Origin: Nitrosarchaeum sp.
GTDB lineage: Archaea > Thermoproteota > Nitrososphaeria > Nitrososphaerales > Nitrosopumilaceae
DNA: 15,048 nt
Assembly: GCA_004297665.1 (NCBI GenBank)
Contig: SCUP01000337.1
Coordinates: forward strand, 1-15,048
Direction of reading: 5' to 3'
A model generated the notes under the pieces. That model was not told where the DNA came from and searched no databases. It saw nothing but the letters and a program-made list of their open reading frames with translations. Made by a program: the position numbers and the translations under genes. Shown one piece after another: positions 1-7,117 of this stretch. Position 1 is the first letter of the stretch. The number at the start of each line of letters is the position of its first letter.

Positions 1-427
1 CTATGTGCTCAAACTTATTATTAATAGTTGAAACAAAATTACTTAATGACGATGTAATAATTTTATCGGGATTTTCTTTTTGAATTATCTTCAAAACTCC
101 TATAACTTTCTTAATTTGACTAAAAAAATATAGTAGTAACTCCTGTTCTAATAATTCTCCTATGTTAATTCCATGACATTCTAGAAATCTAATAATGTCT
201 TTGTTCTTATACCAATTAGTAGTTATTTGGATTGTGAGTTCATCTAATAATATTTGATCTTTTTCGTCAAAATACTCTTCAACAAATGTACATTCAATTC
301 CATTTTGAGTTAATATTTTATGTGATTGGTAATCAAAACATATTTTTTTTGAGTTTGGATTTTTAATAAGTTCATCTAATTTAGTGATATCTTCTAAATT
401 TCCTAATAGAATAATTATGTTAGTCAA
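1..427 (-). CDS. Partial surface-polysaccharide biosynthesis protein (N-terminal part, runs off the left edge)
   Basis: The frame stays open from a TTG start at 427 down to the window edge, giving about 142 residues of an incomplete protein beginning MTNIIILLGNLEDI. No ATG or GTG lies between the upstream in-frame stop and this TTG, so TTG is the only conventional start. It begins 10 nt after the stop of the cytidylyltransferase gene, so the two are probably co-transcribed. Residues about 85-125 (GINIGELLEQELL followed by KENPDKIIT) resemble, from memory, a stretch in GT-B-like surface carbohydrate biosynthesis proteins, where a 'GI-slG' segment precedes 'EKPD-vI'. Its place directly after a CMP-sugar synthetase would suit a transferase for the activated sugar. 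That role is inferred from context; the catalytic half is outside the window. Confidence 0.5.
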   Translation of the reverse strand, partial: MTNIIILLGNLEDITKLDELIKNPNSKKICFDYQSHKILTQNGIECTFVEEYFDEKDQILLDELTIQITTNWYKNKDIIRFLECHGINIGELLEQELLLYFFSQIKKVIGVLKIIQKENPDKIITSSLSNFVSTINNKFEHI

Positions 428-437
428 TGTTTCTGTT

Positions 438-1193
438 TTATTTTAAATAAGTTGATTTTAAATGTCCTTCATTTCTGTTAATGCCTTTATTGGTTTCTAG
501 TATTTTGGGATCATTTCTTAGAATTTTTAGAATATCATTCATGAAAAACACTGTTTTAGGTCTCATTTTTGAATAAATTTTTCTTACAAATTTTAAATCT
601 TCATCTCTATCTACAGTCCATCTCATATGTGATAAATTTTGGTTGTTTTCATAATTAAACACATTAAACTTGTCAATGTTCCTATGAACATAGGTTGTAA
701 CATGTTCTCTATCTCTTTCTGTTTTTGCAATTTTGTGAATTTTTTTTAATAATTCAAATGAAAATATCTCTACATCCAAACCGTCTGGATATGTTGGTCT
801 TATTGCATTGGATACAAAATCAAATTTATTATCTTTGTAAAATTTAATCATTTTTTCCACAAGTCGTGGATCAATTAGTGGACAATCACTTGTTATTCTA
901 ATTATTGGGTCTGCATCAATCTCAAGTGCGCACTGATAATGTCTATTTAAAACATCATTTTTATCTCCTACAAAACCTATTACTTCATTATCTTCTGCAA
1001 TTTTAAGTAAAATTTTATCTTTTTTACTCCTTGTAGTGATTAGTGCAATTTGATGAATTGAATTTATTCTTTTTACTCTATTTAACACATGCCAAATCAT
1101 GGGTTTATTTTCTATTTTTGCTAAAACCTTGTTTGGTAATCTTTTTGATTCAGTTCTTGCCTGAATCATAATAGTAGCTTTTTTACAAAACAT
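438..1193 (-). CDS. spsF: SpsF-type cytidylyltransferase (CMP-nonulosonate synthetase-like)
   Basis: This 251-aa protein matches the SpsF/acylneuraminate cytidylyltransferase family over its full length. Visible motifs are the nucleotide-binding IMIQARTESKRLPNK at residues 8-22, RITSDCPLIDP at 99-109, PDGLDVE at 136-142, REHVT at 162-166, RWTVD at 191-195 and the family's C-terminal NRNEGH. Members transfer CMP from CTP to a 2-keto sugar acid. Here the natural substrate would be the product of the NeuB-type synthase encoded 50 bp upstream, so CMP-pseudaminate or CMP-legionaminate is likely. SpsF differs from the NeuA/PseF type usually paired with NeuB but matches Bacillus SpsF, which is encoded beside SpsE and SpsG. 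The start is the ATG at 1193, with an A/T box at the leaderless distance upstream; the exact sugar is not readable from sequence. Confidence 0.85.
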   Translation of the reverse strand: MFCKKATIMIQARTESKRLPNKVLAKIENKPMIWHVLNRVKRINSIHQIALITTRSKKDKILLKIAEDNEVIGFVGDKNDVLNRHYQCALEIDADPIIRITSDCPLIDPRLVEKMIKFYKDNKFDFVSNAIRPTYPDGLDVEIFSFELLKKIHKIAKTERDREHVTTYVHRNIDKFNVFNYENNQNLSHMRWTVDRDEDLKFVRKIYSKMRPKTVFFMNDILKILRNDPKILETNKGINRNEGHLKSTYLK

Positions 1194-1212
1194 AAATCAT
1201 CTTTAATTGATT

Positions 1213-1222
1213 ATTAAATATT
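1213..1222 (-). promoter_or_regulatory. Possible internal TATA box for the cytidylyltransferase gene
   Basis: On the minus strand this reads AATATTTAAT and is centred about 25 nt upstream of the ATG at 1193. That is the spacing expected for an archaeal TATA box driving a leaderless mRNA. It sits in the 50-bp gap after the synthase gene and may let the downstream pair be transcribed separately. In DNA this A/T rich, the match could be chance. Confidence 0.35.
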
Positions 1223-1243
1223 GTATTGATAAATCCAATATAT

Positions 1244-2245
1244 CTACATTATGTCTTTCCAATTTACTGGAGTATCTTTTTTAATGTCTTTAAATGCTCT
1301 TTTTCCTAATATCACATCATAATATTTTGGTGGTATTCCGTCAGATGGTCGTTTAATAGATAACACGTTAGCCGTAATCTCATCTCCTTTTTTTATATCA
1401 TCTTTTGCTATGATGGATCTTCTTGCAATATTTCTAATACTAATTTCTGATTTCTGAGGAATTTTTATTCCGTCTCCCTTTACTATCTCAACTACTTTAA
1501 TTTCATCAATTAATTTTTTTAGATCATTTGGTTGGATAGAGAATGAATGATCAGGACCATCCATTTTTTTATCCAAAGTAAAATGTTTTTCTATTATCTC
1601 TGCACCAATACTCACTGCAACCAAATCAACAAGTTTTGAATCCCCATTATCCGAATAACCTACGGATAATCCAAATTTATTTTTTAATGTAATTATGGAT
1701 AGTAAATTTGATTCATCCGGGGATGCAGGGTAATTAACAACACAATGTAATAATGCAATTTTATTTAACCCTTCAAACATACACCAATTAATAGAATCTT
1801 GAATCTCTTGTAATGTTGATGAACCTGTAGATATTATTGTTGGCTTGTTCTTTTTTGCAATGTGACGAATCAATGGCATATTGGTAATATCTGATGATGC
1901 AATCTTGAAACATGGAACTTTTATCTTATCCAAATAATCAACACTTTCAATATCAAATGGAGTTGAAAAAAATGTTATTCCTATATTTTTTGCATGATCT
2001 TTTATTTCACCAAATTCGTTATAATTAATCTCTACTTTCTTGAAGAATTTAAAATATGGATTAGATTCAGTAATGAAATTTTCTGTTTTATATGTTTGAA
2101 ACTTTATTGCATCGGCACCTGCATTATATGCTTCTTCGACAAGTTTTTTTGCAATTTTGATGTCTCCATTATGATTTAATCCTGCCTCTGCAATAAAGTA
2201 TGTTCTACTCCCGATTTGTTTTCCATCTATTTCAAAAACTACCAA
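1244..2245 (-). CDS. neuB: NeuB/SpsE-family nonulosonic acid synthase with C-terminal SAF domain
   Basis: This enzyme condenses phosphoenolpyruvate with a 2,4-diamino-6-deoxyhexose (or N-acetylmannosamine) to make a nine-carbon sialic-acid-like sugar. Numbered from the start chosen here (333 aa), the TIM-barrel synthase domain shows IAEAGLNHNG ending at 27, STPFD at 94-98, KIASSD at 114-119, GYSD at 196-199, EKHFTLD at 219-225 and GPDH at 230-233. A SAF/antifreeze-like domain follows from about 275, containing ARRSIIAKDDI and GIPPKYYDVILGKRA. The open frame can begin at a TTG at 2254, but GGAGGT lies immediately against that codon. The TTG at 2245 lies 8 nt after GGAGGT, so I prefer it. It overlaps the dehydrogenase stop by 7 nt, suggesting translational coupling. 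Pse, Leg and Neu substrates cannot be told apart here; the nearby PseG-type hydrolase favours pseudaminate-like. Confidence 0.9.
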   Translation of the reverse strand: MVVFEIDGKQIGSRTYFIAEAGLNHNGDIKIAKKLVEEAYNAGADAIKFQTYKTENFITESNPYFKFFKKVEINYNEFGEIKDHAKNIGITFFSTPFDIESVDYLDKIKVPCFKIASSDITNMPLIRHIAKKNKPTIISTGSSTLQEIQDSINWCMFEGLNKIALLHCVVNYPASPDESNLLSIITLKNKFGLSVGYSDNGDSKLVDLVAVSIGAEIIEKHFTLDKKMDGPDHSFSIQPNDLKKLIDEIKVVEIVKGDGIKIPQKSEISIRNIARRSIIAKDDIKKGDEITANVLSIKRPSDGIPPKYYDVILGKRAFKDIKKDTPVNWKDIM

Positions 2246-3036
2246 GCTGTCCAACCTCCATCAATTATCACATTTGCTCCTGTCATATAGCTAGAAGCAT
2301 CAGAAGTCAAAAATAATACTGCTCCAACATATTCTTCCTTCTTTGCCATTCTCCCTAACATTGTTTTATCCGAATATCTTTTGATAAATTCATGGTTTTG
2401 ATTATTTTCAACACCTCCTAATGAAAGAATGTTAACTCTAATTCCTGTATTTCTCCAATGTGATGCTAGATATCTAGTGAAATTTATCAAACTTGCTTTC
2501 GTTGACGCATATGCTATGGAAGAATTCAATCCACTTTTTCCATAAATTCTTTGATCTGCAGCAACAAGTCCATAAATAGAACCTATATTCAAAATAATTC
2601 CATGTTTTTGTTTTTTCATTATCTTACCAACTTCTTGACAACATAAAAAAACACCTGTCATATTAACAGAAATAACACTATTCCAACTCTCCAGTGTAAA
2701 TTCTTCAAATTCAACCTTTCTTTCTTTCTGACCTTCTTGAAAAGCTGCATTATTAATTAATACATCAATTCTTGAAAATCTCTTAATTGTCTCTTTAACT
2801 AAATTTGTTATGGATTCTTTATCTGTTACATCTAATTTAATTGGAAGTATATCAATGTTATACTTAGTTCTTAATCTATCTGCCTGTTTTTTACATCTTA
2901 CAAAGTCTAAATCAGCTAAAACAATATTTGCACCTGCTTGACATAGACCTTCTGCATATTGTGTCCCTAATAATCCCCCAGCACCAGTTAGAATAATTAC
3001 TTTATTCGATACGTCAAAAAGTTTTTTTACATTCAA
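2239..3036 (-). CDS. Short-chain dehydrogenase/reductase, PtmA-like, of the nonulosonate locus
   Basis: This is a 265-aa classical SDR. The Rossmann nucleotide site TGAGGLLG is at residues 17-24, with an acidic residue after the second strand (D42 in LADLD) that suggests NAD rather than NADP. NNAA is at 95-98, the catalytic Asn candidate is N125, Ser is S153 and the YxxxK pair is Y176/K180. It ends with the usual GANVIIDGGW segment. The GAGGLLG form of the glycine loop and the locus resemble, from memory, Campylobacter PtmA, a dehydrogenase of the legionaminic acid branch. The only conventional start is a TTG at 3036, because an in-frame TAA lies just upstream. It overlaps the synthase gene by 7 nt. 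Its substrate is unknown; oxidation or reduction of a sugar intermediate is the reasonable guess. Confidence 0.8.
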   Translation of the reverse strand: MNVKKLFDVSNKVIILTGAGGLLGTQYAEGLCQAGANIVLADLDFVRCKKQADRLRTKYNIDILPIKLDVTDKESITNLVKETIKRFSRIDVLINNAAFQEGQKERKVEFEEFTLESWNSVISVNMTGVFLCCQEVGKIMKKQKHGIILNIGSIYGLVAADQRIYGKSGLNSSIAYASTKASLINFTRYLASHWRNTGIRVNILSLGGVENNQNHEFIKRYSDKTMLGRMAKKEEYVGAVLFLTSDASSYMTGANVIIDGGWTAW

Positions 3037-3091
3037 ATAGAATTATCAATATTAATTTTAACAACTAATTAATTAATCAATCGTACTTCAA

Positions 3092-3901
3092 TTATTTTTT
3101 AATAAAATGTACTAACAACTGGGCTCCAAATTCTTCAAATGTACAATTCTGTCCAAACATTTCTTGAAATATGACCTCTGACTTTAATCCTATTTCATTA
3201 ATCTTAGAATTTGGTTTAGGCTCATCAGGAAAGCTTAATGCTGGATTAATTACACGTGATATATAATAAAATGTGCCTAAACGATTAATGGATTTTATAT
3301 TGAAAAGATCCTTTATCTTATCAAAAACTATGTTTTCTTTTATAGGAAGATTATACCATCTAATATTGATTGGTTCTAAATTAAATCTCTCTCTAATTTT
3401 ATTAAGACGTTGTATCCCTTCCATGGATTGCTCTGCAATAATCAAAGAACCATTTTGAGCCATTTTATCATATAATGTATTAAATAATTTAATTTGATCA
3501 TTTTCACTTGGTTGATTGATGAAACATCTACAGGATATTATAGTGTCAAAATATGAATCCTTTAGATTATTTACATCTTCAATTTCAAAAGATAATCTAT
3601 TTTTTATTGCTTCATCTTGCATTAAATGAAGTTTCTTTGCTTCACTTATCATTTCTTCTGAATAATCAATTCCTTTTACTTTTCCTTCAGTAAATTTAGA
3701 AAACATTAACGTACGTTGACCATTTCCACACCCTATATCTAAAAGTGAAAATGTTTTTTTTGATTTTAGCTCATTTATTATAAACCTGTTCTCTAATTCT
3801 ACAACATGATAATCGCTATGTGCACCATGAGGATTATCTTTTGATTTTTTGGCATAGTTATTCCAAAATTCCTTATTTGATTGTGGGGTAAATTTATTCA
3901 T
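3092..3901 (-). CDS. SAM-dependent class I methyltransferase, probably sugar-modifying
   Basis: The 269-aa protein has SAM-binding motif I LLDIGCGNGQRT at residues 53-64, an acidic motif II residue in KGIDYS (D79), and a following DVNNL/FDTIIS region typical of the Methyltransf_11/25 folds. The C-terminal 90 residues are not recognisable and may hold the substrate. It is the first gene of the minus-strand run, 55 bp upstream of the dehydrogenase, and starts at the ATG at 3901. The context suggests O- or N-methylation of the nonulosonate or of another glycan sugar. Methylated legionaminic derivatives are known in Campylobacter, where a methyltransferase (PtmH) works in the ptm pathway, but no specific orthology is claimed. 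Confidence 0.75.
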   Translation of the reverse strand: MNKFTPQSNKEFWNNYAKKSKDNPHGAHSDYHVVELENRFIINELKSKKTFSLLDIGCGNGQRTLMFSKFTEGKVKGIDYSEEMISEAKKLHLMQDEAIKNRLSFEIEDVNNLKDSYFDTIISCRCFINQPSENDQIKLFNTLYDKMAQNGSLIIAEQSMEGIQRLNKIRERFNLEPINIRWYNLPIKENIVFDKIKDLFNIKSINRLGTFYYISRVINPALSFPDEPKPNSKINEIGLKSEVIFQEMFGQNCTFEEFGAQLLVHFIKK

Positions 3902-3936
3902 GTAAGTCTTTCATTATATGATTATTAATTCATTTA

Positions 3937-3950
3937 TTTTTTAAATACAT
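3937..3950. promoter_or_regulatory. Possible bidirectional TATA element between methyltransferase and hydrolase genes
   Basis: The 86-bp divergent gap contains TTTAAATA at 3940-3947, whose TTTAAA core is palindromic. On the plus strand it would place transcription starts near 3970, leaving an 18-20 nt leader before the TTG at 3988. On the minus strand it would place starts near 3917, about 16 nt before the ATG at 3901. One element could serve both directions, which would tie the two arms of the sugar locus together. This rests on spacing and composition only. Confidence 0.35.
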
Positions 3951-3987
3951 GTGTAGATTTATCTACTTATAACAATGGATAATTCTA

Positions 3988-5007
3988 TTGAGAATTCTAT
4001 TTAGAACATCTGGAGGTAAAGCTTCAGGAAAAGAACTCGGTTTAGGGCATATCTTCCGATGTATTCATCTTGCAAATAAATTAAGATCAAATATGATTTA
4101 TTTTTTAATTGAGGATTATGGTAATGTAAAAAAAATTCTAAAAGAAAAACATTTCAAAAATATTATTCTGCAAAATCCAAATGTTAATCTTACATCTGAT
4201 ATAAAAAAAACTAAGGAAATTATCAACAAAAATAAAATTGATATTGTAATTGTAGATAAATATAAAACTAAAAAAAAATACCTACATGAAATCAGAAAAA
4301 TTTCTAAACTTGTTTTTATTTCTGATTTAAATAATAACGAATATCCAGCAGATGTGCTCATTAATGGGTTCATTGGACTCCAAAACCAAATAACCACAAA
4401 CAAATATGGTGCAAAATGCTTTCTTGGGCCTCAATACCAAATTCTAGATGATAAATATACCAAAAATTCACCAATTAGAAAAAAGAAATGGACTCTTCTT
4501 GCATCATTTGGTGGCTATGATGAACATAACCTTTCAGGATTATTATGTAATATTTTATCAAAATATGATGATAAAATCAAAACAAGATTAATCTTAGGTC
4601 CTGCTACAAGTAAATCCAACGCATTACTCATGCTACAAAAAAAATATGAGAAATCAATCTCTATCATTTCACACACAAATAATATGCAAAAAGAAATACT
4701 TGATTCAAAATTTGGAATTTGTTCAGGTGGGATAACATCATATGAATTTGCTATTATGAAAATACCATTTTCTATAGTCTGTCAATATAAACATCAAATG
4801 ATAACTGCAAAACAATGGCATAAATATAAACTAGCAAAAAATCTTGGATTCCCAAATAGTTCTCTTCCAAAAAAAATTGATAATTTCTTGAAAGAAATCT
4901 CAGAAAATAAATTTCATATTGACTCTAATCGACACATAATTGATGGTTTTGGTGCAAGAAGAGTGGCAAAAGAAGTACTAAATCTTATGAATGATAAAAT
5001 TAGGTAA
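3988..5007 (+). CDS. pseG: PseG/SpsG-type UDP-sugar hydrolase
   Basis: The family hydrolyses UDP-2,4-diacetamido-2,4,6-trideoxy-L-altrose, releasing the free sugar for the NeuB-type synthase. The 339-aa protein has the N-terminal MRILFRTSGG and the GLGH motif at 18-21; H21 is the candidate for the catalytic histidine of PseG. The middle shows IVDKY (89-92 region) and ISDL. The GT-B-like C-terminal half has SFGGYDEHN at 173-181 and CSGGITSYE at 245-253, a UDP-binding type loop. The internal GKASGKELGLGH is slightly longer than the bacterial form I recall. The start is TTG at 3988, because the conserved N-terminus begins exactly there and no ATG lies in frame. A short out-of-frame ORF (ATG 3975, stop 4004) overlaps it. 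Its end overlaps the aminotransferase end by 8 bp. Confidence 0.82.
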   Translation: MRILFRTSGGKASGKELGLGHIFRCIHLANKLRSNMIYFLIEDYGNVKKILKEKHFKNIILQNPNVNLTSDIKKTKEIINKNKIDIVIVDKYKTKKKYLHEIRKISKLVFISDLNNNEYPADVLINGFIGLQNQITTNKYGAKCFLGPQYQILDDKYTKNSPIRKKKWTLLASFGGYDEHNLSGLLCNILSKYDDKIKTRLILGPATSKSNALLMLQKKYEKSISIISHTNNMQKEILDSKFGICSGGITSYEFAIMKIPFSIVCQYKHQMITAKQWHKYKLAKNLGFPNSSLPKKIDNFLKEISENKFHIDSNRHIIDGFGARRVAKEVLNLMNDKIR

Positions 5008-6142
5008 TATTAAAACTTGATAATTTTCTAATGTTGTTTACTACAAAATCTTGTTGTTTACGAGAAATTGTTGGAAATAGAGGAAGAGTAAGACATTCAT
5101 TATATGCTTTTACAGATACTGGAAAATCTGTATCTTTTAACCCCTTCTTTTTAAAATTAGAAAACATGTGAATTGGTTTGTAGTGAACAGTGGTTCTAAT
5201 TCCTTTTTTAAATAACATCTGATGAACTTTATCACGCAAAACTCCAAAATCTTCTTTGATTCTAATTATGTACAAATGATAAACATGTTCTTTTGCTTTC
5301 TCATAATTGACAATTTCTATTCCTTTTACTCTGTTTAGCTTTGAATTATAATATTTTGCAGCTTGAATTCTTTTTGAAGATATCTCATCAATACGAGACA
5401 ACTGTGCCAATCCAAGTGAGGATCTTACCTCATCTAGTCTATAGTTATATCCAGGCTCAATAGTGTCATAATCCCACGGGTTGATAGTTTTGTTTCTCTG
5501 TATCAGGTTTCTATTCAGTCCATGATTACGTAAAGTCATTACTCTAGTAGCTAATTTTTTGGAATCTGTAATAATCATTCCACCCTCTATTGTGGTTATA
5601 TTTTTGGTTGGATAGAAACTAAAACACCCAGCATCACCAAATGTGCCTACATGTTTTTTCTTATAATATGCTCCAAAAGCATGGGCTGAATCCTCAATTA
5701 CATGTAATTTATTTTTCTTGGCAATGCTCATAATCTTATCCATATTGCAAGCAAGTCCTGCAAAATGAACAGGAATTATTGCCTTTGTTTTTCTAGTAAT
5801 TTTTTTTTCAACCGAATCAACCGATATGTTAAGTGATTCATCAATATCTGCCAAAACAGGTGTAGCGCCACTTAATATTACGGCATTTGCTGTTGCAATA
5901 AATGTCATATCTGGAATGATAACCTCATCGTTGTGTCCAATATTCAAACTAACTAGAGATAAATGCAGTGCTGATGTTCCATTTGAAACTCCTAGAGCAT
6001 GATGACTTTTTGTTTTTTTTGCAACAATTGATTCAAATCTTCTTAATTTTGGCCCATCAGTAAGATTTGGTGTATTTAGACTTGAAAGCATGGCTTTTTT
6101 CTCCAAATCTGTAATCCATGGTTTTGATAATGGAATTTCCAT
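5000..6142 (-). CDS. pseC: DegT/DnrJ/EryC1/StrS aminotransferase, PseC/SpsC-like
   Basis: This is a PLP-dependent sugar aminotransferase of 380 aa, the normal length. It carries the substrate-entry segment LSKPWITDLE near the N-terminus, SNGTSALHL at 53-61, IIPDMTFIATANA at 75-87, IEDSAHAFGA at 149-158 (D151 contacts the PLP ring nitrogen) and CFSFYPTKN at 173-181 with K180 as the Schiff-base lysine, followed by EGGM. In pseudaminic or legionaminic synthesis such enzymes aminate C4 of a UDP-4-keto-6-deoxy-GlcNAc intermediate. The neighbouring PseG- and NeuB-type genes support that role. It converges on the hydrolase gene and has its own divergent promoter region. Other nucleotide-sugar substrates (for example Qui4N or perosamine routes) remain possible. 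The ATG at 6142 fits the conserved N-terminus. Confidence 0.85.
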   Translation of the reverse strand: MEIPLSKPWITDLEKKAMLSSLNTPNLTDGPKLRRFESIVAKKTKSHHALGVSNGTSALHLSLVSLNIGHNDEVIIPDMTFIATANAVILSGATPVLADIDESLNISVDSVEKKITRKTKAIIPVHFAGLACNMDKIMSIAKKNKLHVIEDSAHAFGAYYKKKHVGTFGDAGCFSFYPTKNITTIEGGMIITDSKKLATRVMTLRNHGLNRNLIQRNKTINPWDYDTIEPGYNYRLDEVRSSLGLAQLSRIDEISSKRIQAAKYYNSKLNRVKGIEIVNYEKAKEHVYHLYIIRIKEDFGVLRDKVHQMLFKKGIRTTVHYKPIHMFSNFKKKGLKDTDFPVSVKAYNECLTLPLFPTISRKQQDFVVNNIRKLSSFNIT

Positions 6143-6163
6143 CTTCTTAATGTGTTGTAGATG

Positions 6164-6173
6164 TTATAATATA
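6164..6173 (-). promoter_or_regulatory. TATA-like box for the aminotransferase gene
   Basis: The minus strand reads TATTATAAC within TATATTATAAC, centred about 26 nt upstream of the ATG at 6142. That spacing predicts a leaderless or nearly leaderless transcript. It lies back to back with the box at 6191-6201 in a 77-bp divergent gap. Confidence 0.42.
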
Positions 6174-6190
6174 TGAATTCGCAAATACAA

Positions 6191-6201
6191 TTTTATATTT
6201 A
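6191..6201 (+). promoter_or_regulatory. TATA-like box for the nucleotidyltransferase gene
   Basis: TTTTATATTTA is centred about 24-25 nt upstream of the GTG at 6220. This predicts that transcription starts at or next to the start codon. The region between is T rich with no Shine-Dalgarno-like sequence, which fits leaderless initiation. Confidence 0.45.
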
Positions 6202-6219
6202 CTTTATTCTTTTTCACGT

Positions 6220-7077
6220 GTGGATACAGCTGTAATAACTACGGGTGGATTGGGAACTAGATTACTCACATATACAAAAAGCAACCCAAAAACCATGTTA
6301 CCTCTTTATGAAAAAAGCCATGATCAATCACAAGATCCATTGCTAAGACCATTAATAGAAATCATATTTGAAAATTTATTCAATCATGGATTTAGAAAAT
6401 TCTGTTTTATTGTAGGAACCAAAACACAGGATTCAATATTTAAGCAAATGTTACCTGATCCTGATTATATTCGACTATTGAAAAAAAGAAACATCGCAGT
6501 TGATAAGAGATTCATAAAAACACTCACAAAACAATACTCTCAAATGAATAAATGTAAAATTAAATGGATTTCTCAATCCTCTCCTATGGGTTTTGGTCAT
6601 GCACTTCTTTCAGCAAGCAAATTTGTAGGAAAAGATAACTTTATTCTACATGCTGGAGATGCATACTTTCCTACCACTGATTTTATTCCAAAAATGATTG
6701 AAAAATTTGAAAGATATGACCCTTCTGTAATGCTATTACTACAGAGAAAAAAATTACTAAAAGGATACGGTATTGCTCAAATTAAAAGATCTGAAAACCA
6801 AAACATCGTTTATGACGTTCAGGAAAAACCAAAAAAACCTCTTAGTAATTTGGCGATTCTTCCACTTTATCTTTTCAAATCTGACATTTTTGATTCTCTT
6901 CGAAAAACCTCAAAGGGATATAACTGTGAACTGCAAGTCACTGATGCAATTAAAACATCAATTAATTCAAACAAGAAAGTAATTGGAGAGATTTATGAAA
7001 AAAAACATTGGTTTGATATAGGTTCTCCAGAAAATTACTTTAAGGCTTTGACTTATTCATACAAAATTTCAAACTGA
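6220..7077 (+). CDS. GalU/RmlA-like sugar-1-phosphate nucleotidyltransferase
   Basis: The 285-aa protein has the nucleotidyltransferase signature TTGGLGTRLLTYTKSNPKTMLPL at about residues 7-29 (GxGTR and PK-ML), the QSSPMGFGHALLSAS segment like the 'GLGHAVL' loop of GalU, HAGDAYF as the metal-binding Asp region, YGIAQI, VQEKPKKP and HWFDIGSPENYFKA. It would activate a hexose-1-phosphate with a nucleoside triphosphate at the head of a nucleotide-sugar route. GalU (UTP, glucose-1-P) is the nearest match by motif, but UDP-HexNAc or another product is possible in this locus. The start is GTG at 6220, placed by the conserved N-terminus and the upstream TATA spacing. It is followed after 40 nt by a class III aminotransferase on the same strand. 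Confidence 0.8.
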   Translation: MDTAVITTGGLGTRLLTYTKSNPKTMLPLYEKSHDQSQDPLLRPLIEIIFENLFNHGFRKFCFIVGTKTQDSIFKQMLPDPDYIRLLKKRNIAVDKRFIKTLTKQYSQMNKCKIKWISQSSPMGFGHALLSASKFVGKDNFILHAGDAYFPTTDFIPKMIEKFERYDPSVMLLLQRKKLLKGYGIAQIKRSENQNIVYDVQEKPKKPLSNLAILPLYLFKSDIFDSLRKTSKGYNCELQVTDAIKTSINSNKKVIGEIYEKKHWFDIGSPENYFKALTYSYKISN

Positions 7078-7100
7078 TTTTTTACAACAGATTCTTTTTT
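7078..7100 (+). terminator. T-rich possible terminator after the nucleotidyltransferase gene
   Basis: Two runs of six T residues (7078-7083 directly after the TGA, and 7095-7100) occur in the 40-nt gap before the next gene. Oligo-T without a hairpin is a known archaeal termination signal. If it works here, the downstream aminotransferase would need its own promoter or read-through. Confidence 0.3.
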
Positions 7101-7117
7101 AAGCACAACTGTTAATT

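Noticed and set aside
3062..3077. AATTAATTAATTAATC-like repeated A/T motif upstream of the dehydrogenase gene
   Set aside because: This is a simple A/T-rich tandem pattern expected at this base composition, without conserved spacing or a partner site.
4116..4403. Hydrophobic 95-aa minus-strand frame opposite the hydrolase gene
   Set aside because: Its hydrophobicity arises from Lys/Ile-rich A/T codons read in antisense; the plus-strand PseG motifs explain the region.
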